Assembly: GCA_013393545.1 (NCBI GenBank)
Contig: JABXHG010000597.1
Coordinates: 1 to 11,417 of the forward strand
From: Alteromonadaceae bacterium
GTDB taxonomy: Bacteria; Pseudomonadota; Gammaproteobacteria; Pseudomonadales; Oleiphilaceae
Direction: 5' to 3'
DNA length: 11,417 nt
Shown here: one piece after another, positions 6,478 through 11,417 of the stretch
Position numbering within the stretch: the first letter of the stretch is position 1
Layout of the letters: every line of letters starts with the position of its first letter
Position numbers and translations under genes: made by a program
Notes under the pieces: model-generated
The model's input: the letters and a program-made list of their open reading frames with translations, nothing else
Told to the model about the DNA's origin: nothing
Databases searched by the model: none

Positions 6478-8748
6478 ATGGTTAAGACACACAATCTGGG
6501 CTTCCCCCGCATTGGCAGCCACCGGGAGCTGAAATTCTCTCTGGAGGGTTACTGGGCAGGCCAGCACACCGAACAAGCACTGGCGGATACCGCCGCCGGG
6601 CTTCGCCAGCGGCACTGGCAACAGCAGGCCGAGCTGGATCTCGCGCCCGTGGGCGACTTTTCCCTGTATGACCAGGTGCTGGACATGTCGGTGACCCTGG
6701 GCAATCTGCCCGCCCGCGCCAAGGGCCCGGAAGGCTCCGAACTGGATGCCTATTTCCGCGCCGCCCGGGGCCGGGGCGCAAACGACAGCGCCTGCTGCGC
6801 CATTGCCGCCGGGGAGATGACCAAATGGTTCGACACCAACTATCACTACATAGTGCCGGAGTTGAGTGCCGACACCGAGTTCACTCTGAACCCCGACCGA
6901 TTGCTGGCCGAACTGGCCGAGGCACACGCCCAAGGCGTGCAGGCCAAGCCGGTCATTATTGGCCCGGTTACCTATTTATGGCTCGGCAAGACCACGGATG
7001 GCAGCAGCCGGCTGGACCTGCTGGAACGACTACTGCCAGTTTACGCACAACTGCTCGAAACCCTGGCCGATGCTGGCGCCGACTGGGTACAGATTGATGA
7101 ACCGGCCCTGGTGACTGACCTGGACGCCAACTGGCGCTACGGCTTCAACCTGGCCTACCACCAGCTCAAAAGCAACCGGCCCAATCTTCTGCTGACCAGC
7201 TATTTCGGCGAGCTACGCGACAATCTGCAACTGGCGTGTGAATTACCCGTGGCTGGCATTCATCTGGATGCGGTGAGCGCGGCTAATGAAGTCAACCGCA
7301 TTGCCGACTGGCTGCCAACCCACAAGGTGCTGTCACTGGGCGTGGTAAACGGGCGCAACATCTGGAAAACCGATCTGGAAGCACAGCTCAACTGGCTGGA
7401 GCCGCTGCATGAAAAACTTGGCGACCGCCTTTGGCTAGCCCCTTCATGCTCGCTGCTGCACGTGCCGGTTGATCTGGAACGAGAAACCGAACTGGATCCA
7501 GAAATCCGAAGCTGGCTGGCGTTTGCGGTGCAAAAGCTGGAAGAACTGCAGGTGTTGAGCCGGGCACTGAACGAAGGCCGGGAGACTGTCGCGCCGGCGC
7601 TGGCAGAAAACCGGGCCGCCATCGACAGCCGCCTGAACTCAGAACGTGTCATTAATCCGCGGGTTCGCGCTGCCGTTGCAGAAATAAAGGCGTCCCAGGG
7701 ACAACGTCATACTAATTACGCTCAACGCATTGCCCTGCAACAACAAAAGCTGCAGCTGCCGGCTTACCCCACCACTACGATCGGCTCCTTTCCCCAAACC
7801 CGGGAAATTCGCCAGGCCCGGCTGAAATTCCGAAAAGGCGAGCTGGACGCACAAACCTACAAAGCGCAGATGGAAGGCGAGATCGAGCGCTGCATTCGTG
7901 AGCAGGAAAAGCTGGGCCTGGACGTACTGGTACACGGCGAGCCCGAGCGCAACGACATGGTGGAGTACTTCGGTGAACAGCTGGACGGCTATGCCTTTAC
8001 CCGTTTCGGCTGGGTGCAGTCTTACGGCTCCCGCTGCGTGAAGCCGCCCATCCTGTTCGGTGATATCCAGCGCCCCAACGCCATGACGATAGACTGGATT
8101 CGCTACGCCCAGTCGCTGACCGATAAACCGGTCAAAGGCATGCTGACCGGCCCGGTCACCATTCTGAACTGGTCGTTCGTGCGCGATGATCAACCCCGCA
8201 GGAATTCCTGCCTGCAGCTGGCACTGGCGATTCGCGAGGAAGTTCAGGACCTGGAGAAAGCAGGAGTGAACATCATCCAAATTGACGAAGCCGCCCTGCG
8301 CGAAGGCCTGCCGCTTCGCCAGTCAGATTGGGAGAGTTACCTGGACTGGGCCATCAACTGCTTCCGTATCGCCGCCAACGGCGTGCAGGACACAACGCAG
8401 ATTCACACGCACATGTGTTATTCGGAGTTCAATGACATCATCGAGGCTATCGCCCGCATGGATGCGGATGTAATCACCATCGAAACCTCCCGTTCAGACA
8501 TGGAGCTACTGGACGCCTTCAAGGATTTCGAGTATCCCAACGACATCGGCCCGGGTGTTTACGATATTCACTCGCCAAACACGCCCGAAAAGGGCCACAT
8601 CACCAGGCTGATGGAACTGGCGGCCAAGCGGATTCCGGCCGAACGGTTGTGGATCAACCCGGACTGTGGTCTGAAAACACGCAAATGGGAAGAAGTACTG
8701 CCGGCACTGGAGACCATGGTGGCTGCGGCAAGGGAATTGCGGGCCTGA
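6478..8748 (+). CDS. metE: MetE, cobalamin-independent methionine synthase
   Basis: MetE moves the methyl group from 5-methyltetrahydropteroyltriglutamate to homocysteine without vitamin B12, the last step of methionine synthesis. The protein has 756 residues, full length. The start [20 protein letters not shown] is typical and the ATG has AAGGA seven bases upstream (6466-6470). The N-terminal barrel covers about 1-400. The catalytic C-terminal barrel begins near [16 protein letters not shown] sequence (here [18 protein letters not shown]). The zinc ligands are all present: His645 and Cys647 in HTHMCYSEF, Glu669 in ITIETSRSD and Cys730 in NPDCGLKTR, offset by +4 from the E. coli ligands. It is divergent from metR and presumably activated by it. 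It ends 8 bases from the cpdA stop codon with no terminator between. Confidence 0.98.
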   Translation: MVKTHNLGFPRIGSHRELKFSLEGYWAGQHTEQALADTAAGLRQRHWQQQAELDLAPVGDFSLYDQVLDMSVTLGNLPARAKGPEGSELDAYFRAARGRGANDSACCAIAAGEMTKWFDTNYHYIVPELSADTEFTLNPDRLLAELAEAHAQGVQAKPVIIGPVTYLWLGKTTDGSSRLDLLERLLPVYAQLLETLADAGADWVQIDEPALVTDLDANWRYGFNLAYHQLKSNRPNLLLTSYFGELRDNLQLACELPVAGIHLDAVSAANEVNRIADWLPTHKVLSLGVVNGRNIWKTDLEAQLNWLEPLHEKLGDRLWLAPSCSLLHVPVDLERETELDPEIRSWLAFAVQKLEELQVLSRALNEGRETVAPALAENRAAIDSRLNSERVINPRVRAAVAEIKASQGQRHTNYAQRIALQQQKLQLPAYPTTTIGSFPQTREIRQARLKFRKGELDAQTYKAQMEGEIERCIREQEKLGLDVLVHGEPERNDMVEYFGEQLDGYAFTRFGWVQSYGSRCVKPPILFGDIQRPNAMTIDWIRYAQSLTDKPVKGMLTGPVTILNWSFVRDDQPRRNSCLQLALAIREEVQDLEKAGVNIIQIDEAALREGLPLRQSDWESYLDWAINCFRIAANGVQDTTQIHTHMCYSEFNDIIEAIARMDADVITIETSRSDMELLDAFKDFEYPNDIGPGVYDIHSPNTPEKGHITRLMELAAKRIPAERLWINPDCGLKTRKWEEVLPALETMVAAARELRA

Positions 8749-8756
8749 AGGCCTGA

Positions 8757-9563
8757 TCAATACCCTCCGCTGTTCTCATCCAGCTCAAACTCAAACCGGG
8801 TGGCGCGGCCCACTTCGGTTTGAAACTCACCGGAGGCACTTAGCTCAAACCATCGATAACCCGGCGCAGCCGGTTCCACGGCAAAGCCTTCGGAGCCGGT
8901 CTCGAATTGGATACAGCTGGAGGGAGTGGCCAGCAGGTGAACACCGTTGCGTTGCTGGTGAAAATCCTGATGGATATGGCCCCAGAGCACGATTCTTACC
9001 TGTGGATGTTGCTCCAGAATCTGCCAGAACAATTCCGGGTTGGTCAGGCCGATCTTGTCCATCCAGGCCGAACCAATGCTGACCGGGTGGTGGTGAAGGC
9101 AAACCATGGTAGGCAGGTCGGGATGTTCGACTAGTGCCCGCTGAAGAAACTCCAGTTCAGTGGAGTCCAACTCGCCATACACCTTGCCGGGCACTGAAGA
9201 ATCGAGCATGACAAAATGCCAACCACCCTGCACCAGCTGTTTTTGCCCTGTCTGAAATTCTTTTGCAATCGAGACCAGCACGGCCGAGTCATCGTGATTG
9301 CCCGCGATCCAGAGCGAGGGACACCCGAATTCATTGAGGCGCTCGCCAAAGTAACGATAGGCGGCTTCCGAGGCATCCTGAGTGATGTCTCCGGTAGCCA
9401 ACACCAGATCCGGCTGACCGTGAGCCGAGAGAGCTTCGTCAATGACCGCGTTCAGGCTGTCACGGGTATTAATGCCCAACAGGCTGCCCTGCTCATCGGC
9501 CATCAGGTGGGGGTCGGTTAGCTGAAGAACACGCAGCGGTGGTTGTTTTCTGGATTCGGTCAT
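8757..9563 (-). CDS. cpdA: CpdA, 3',5'-cyclic AMP phosphodiesterase
   Basis: CpdA hydrolyses cAMP to AMP and so tunes the CRP/Vfr regulon. The 268-residue protein has the full class III metallophosphoesterase set: Asp17 and His19 in LTDPHL, Asp59 in TGDITQD, Asn89-His90-Asp91 in GNHD, the HHHP motif at 157-160 and GHIHQ at 195-199, which supplies the last two histidines. I chose the ATG at 9561-9563, which has an ACAGG ribosome site six bases upstream and gives the short leader usual before LTDPHL. An in-frame TTG at 9591-9593 would add ten residues but has no ribosome site. It is the third gene of a nudF-yqiB-cpdA group, with a 155-base gap from yqiB. In E. coli yqiA and parE follow; here metE converges instead. 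Confidence 0.94.
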   Translation of the reverse strand: MTESRKQPPLRVLQLTDPHLMADEQGSLLGINTRDSLNAVIDEALSAHGQPDLVLATGDITQDASEAAYRYFGERLNEFGCPSLWIAGNHDDSAVLVSIAKEFQTGQKQLVQGGWHFVMLDSSVPGKVYGELDSTELEFLQRALVEHPDLPTMVCLHHHPVSIGSAWMDKIGLTNPELFWQILEQHPQVRIVLWGHIHQDFHQQRNGVHLLATPSSCIQFETGSEGFAVEPAAPGYRWFELSASGEFQTEVGRATRFEFELDENSGGY

Positions 9564-9718
9564 GCCGGGCCTGTCTGCTTTCGTTGCAATCAATAACGAG
9601 TTGATATCAGTGTACGACAGGCGGAGGCCGGTTGGTCATGCCGGAATGGAGAATGGTTCACATTCTGAACAGCTGACGAGGATATTTTACAAACTTTCAC
9701 ATCCGGAGCCGCAAGGAG
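9564..9718. other. Spacer between yqiB and cpdA
   Basis: These 155 bases have no gene. TTCACAT occurs twice (9657-9663 and 9696-9702, 39 bases apart; TGTGAA on the cpdA coding strand), and GTTCA-N5-TGAAC forms a dyad at 9656-9670. TAAAAT on the minus strand near 9688 could be a -10 for cpdA, but no -35 at a normal distance supports it. A separate cpdA promoter here is possible and not proven. Confidence 0.45.
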
Positions 9719-10201
9719 CTACTGCCCCTCACCGACGGTCCAGGCTGCATGTTCCATGGGTAAATGACCAAAACGCAGGCAGTAATCCAGCCAATCCGCC
9801 AGGAATCCATTCACCTGCACTTTTTCATCCGGATGATGCATAAAGCGGTTCGGGTAATCGTTCACCGGCGCGATCTGGCGCTGACGATAACAACTGATGA
9901 TCTCAGCCATGGCGGCGTCGTGGTACACGCGCACGGTCATTTGCGGGTTGTTCAGCCACCGGCCACTGTTATGCACCTGCTCCAGCAACAGAGTCTCGGT
10001 GAATTTAGTAGTCTGCAGCACCTCAATACGCACCCGGCCCAAATACTGGTTTTCCCGGTGCAGCTCGAATTCACAGACAGGCTTACCTTCCACCTCGAGC
10101 TTCCTGAGCTTGCGCAGTCGCTCGTAGTTGCCGTCACACAACGCACCAAAACGGCGCAGGTCCGGCACATACCGCTTGGGCCGTTTCACCCACTCGGTCA
10201 T
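9719..10201 (-). CDS. yqiB: YqiB-type DUF1249 protein
   Basis: This is a 160-residue conserved protein of unknown function. It matches the YqiB/DUF1249 family through KRYVPDLRRFG near the N terminus, MTVRVYHDAAMAEIISC in the middle and DYPNRFMHHPDEKVQVNGFLADWLDYCL near the C terminus (the last given here only as separate blocks: DYPN, HHPDEK, QVN, FLADWL). It looks soluble, with no signal peptide or membrane segment. The ATG at 10199-10201 overlaps the nudF stop in an ATGA arrangement, and AAGGAG lies eight bases upstream inside nudF (10210-10215), which supports translational coupling. A longer frame to 10246 would overlap nudF by nearly 50 bases and is rejected. Position between nudF and cpdA is the same as in E. 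coli and is the main hint to its role. Confidence 0.93.
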   Translation of the reverse strand: MTEWVKRPKRYVPDLRRFGALCDGNYERLRKLRKLEVEGKPVCEFELHRENQYLGRVRIEVLQTTKFTETLLLEQVHNSGRWLNNPQMTVRVYHDAAMAEIISCYRQRQIAPVNDYPNRFMHHPDEKVQVNGFLADWLDYCLRFGHLPMEHAAWTVGEGQ

Positions 10202-10818
10202 GCCCACCACTCCTTGCGCAATCGCTCGCGGTTCAGCTGCAACCACTGGACGGCGATGATGGCGGCAGCATTGTTGATGCGTCCGTCCTGAATCATGGCA
10301 ATCGCCTCAGCCGCAGGCACCACATGCGCGCGGATATCTTCGTGCTCGTGCTCCAGGCCATACAAACCACCCGCGTCCGCTGTGCTGGTGTGGCCGCAAT
10401 ACAAATGCACCAGTTCTGTTGTGCCTCCCGGCGACACCAGGTAGTCGCACACCTTTTCCAGGTGACGAAAACTCAGCCCGGCCTCTTCCTCCGCCTCGCG
10501 GCGGGCCACCTCTTCCGGCGCCTCGCCGTCTTCGTTCATGCCGGCCACCAGTTCCAGCAGCCAGGGCGACTGCTCCCGGCCCAGGGCGCCCAGGCGGAAT
10601 TGCTCCAGCAATACCACTTCGTCCCGCTCGGGGTCGTAGGGCAGCACGCAGGTGGCATCGCCACGCACGAAGAGTTCGCGGGTAAAGGTAGGCATTTCGC
10701 GGCCATCAAAACGCGCGTGGGTCAACCAGAGCTTGTCCATGCGGAAGAAACCCTGAAAGACGGTTTCGCGTTTTTCGACGGTGACGTCGTTGGCGTTGAA
10801 CTGGAATGGTTTGGGCAT
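10198..10818 (-). CDS. nudF: NudF, ADP-ribose pyrophosphatase (Nudix)
   Basis: NudF splits ADP-ribose and related ADP-sugars to AMP and a sugar phosphate. The protein has 206 residues, as usual. The Nudix box is G93-x5-E99-x7-R107-E108-A-E-E111-E112-A-G-L115, in the family context LLELVAGM before it and SPGGTTEL after it, the latter being typical of the ADP-ribose pyrophosphatase group. The C-terminal segment INNAAAIIAVQWLQL also matches the family. The ATG at 10816-10818 has GGAAG five bases upstream, but this ribosome site is buried in a 12-bp perfect stem (see the inverted repeat). It is the first gene of nudF-yqiB-cpdA, overlapping yqiB by four bases. It follows thiC on the same strand with a 73-base gap. 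Confidence 0.95.
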   Translation of the reverse strand: MPKPFQFNANDVTVEKRETVFQGFFRMDKLWLTHARFDGREMPTFTRELFVRGDATCVLPYDPERDEVVLLEQFRLGALGREQSPWLLELVAGMNEDGEAPEEVARREAEEEAGLSFRHLEKVCDYLVSPGGTTELVHLYCGHTSTADAGGLYGLEHEHEDIRAHVVPAAEAIAMIQDGRINNAAAIIAVQWLQLNRERLRKEWWA

Positions 10819-10822
10819 GAAG

Positions 10823-10863
10823 GCTTCCGGCTATGTGTTCGGCCTTGAACGATAGCCGGAAGC
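10823..10863 (-). repeat. Perfect 12-bp inverted repeat in the nudF leader
   Basis: GCTTCCGGCTAT (10823-10834) and ATAGCCGGAAGC (10852-10863) are perfect complements. The 17-base loop holds a second stem, GTTC (10837-10840) with GAAC (10847-10850) around GGCCTT. On the minus strand the hairpin follows thiC by 28 bases and ends 4 bases before the nudF ATG. The GGAAG ribosome site lies in its 3' arm. No U-tract follows, so it is not a standard intrinsic terminator. Confidence 0.9.
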
Positions 10864-10891
10864 ATGGCGCTACTGCAAGTTACCGCGCCTG

Positions 10892-11416
<525 letters not shown>

Positions 11417-11417
11417 T

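Noticed and set aside
7639..8280. A 213-codon minus-strand open frame opposite metE
   Set aside because: Antisense shadow of the conserved MetE catalytic barrel.
8741..8757. GCCTGAAGGCCTGA at the metE/cpdA junction as a terminator
   Set aside because: It is a short direct repeat with a weak GGCC self-complement and no T-run on either strand.
9651..9670. GAATG/CATTC and GTTCA/TGAAC dyads as a MetR or LexA site
   Set aside because: The half-sites are in the inverse orientation to the MetR consensus (TTCA-N5-TGAA) and the LexA CTG-N10-CAG pattern does not fit.

Overview
This is an ordinary chromosomal stretch of a Gammaproteobacterium. I would guess Marinobacter or a close Pseudomonas-side relative. 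The guess rests on protein similarity recalled from memory, on the HAD phosphatase–rppH–ptsP order also found in Pseudomonas, and on a GC content that looks to be in the mid-to-high fifties. Ten genes fill almost the whole window. I see no mobile element, CRISPR array, tRNA, rRNA, phage gene or defence system, and I did not find a previously undescribed system. The points of interest are regulatory DNA and the quality of the two window ends.

Layout. Bases 3-1241 (+) hold hslU, cut at its 5' end. It converges on ptsP (1311-3617, -) across a bidirectional terminator at 1257-1293. ptsP lies 12 bp downstream of rppH (3630-4163, -), so the two look like one operon. A 219-bp divergent intergenic region (4164-4382) with 22-bp tandem repeats separates rppH from a SerB-like HAD phosphatase (4383-5039, +). 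That gene meets gcvH (5036-5428, -) with overlapping stop codons. gcvH sits 46 bp behind metR (5475-6365, -). metR is divergent from metE (6478-8748, +), and the 112 bp between them carries a perfect MetR box and a second degenerate one. metE converges on the nudF-yqiB-cpdA operon (10818 down to 8757, -). A perfect 12-bp inverted repeat lies between nudF and the 3' end of thiC (10892-11416, -), which runs off the right edge.

Function. The genes form three themes. The first is methionine and one-carbon metabolism: MetR controls MetE, GcvH belongs to the glycine cleavage system, and ThiC makes the thiamine pyrimidine. The second is nucleotide and RNA-cap housekeeping: RppH, NudF and CpdA. The third is regulation and protein quality control: PtsP of the nitrogen phosphotransferase system and the HslU unfoldase.

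Caution. The outermost roughly 125 bases on the left and 200 bases on the right encode HslU and ThiC segments in which nearly invariant residues are changed: the Walker A lysine of HslU, and a metal-ligand histidine and the APGYDH motif of ThiC. Both frames stay open. Because the same decay appears at both ends and nowhere inside, I think the window is a whole contig with error-rich ends, and those substitutions should not be read as biology without checking reads.
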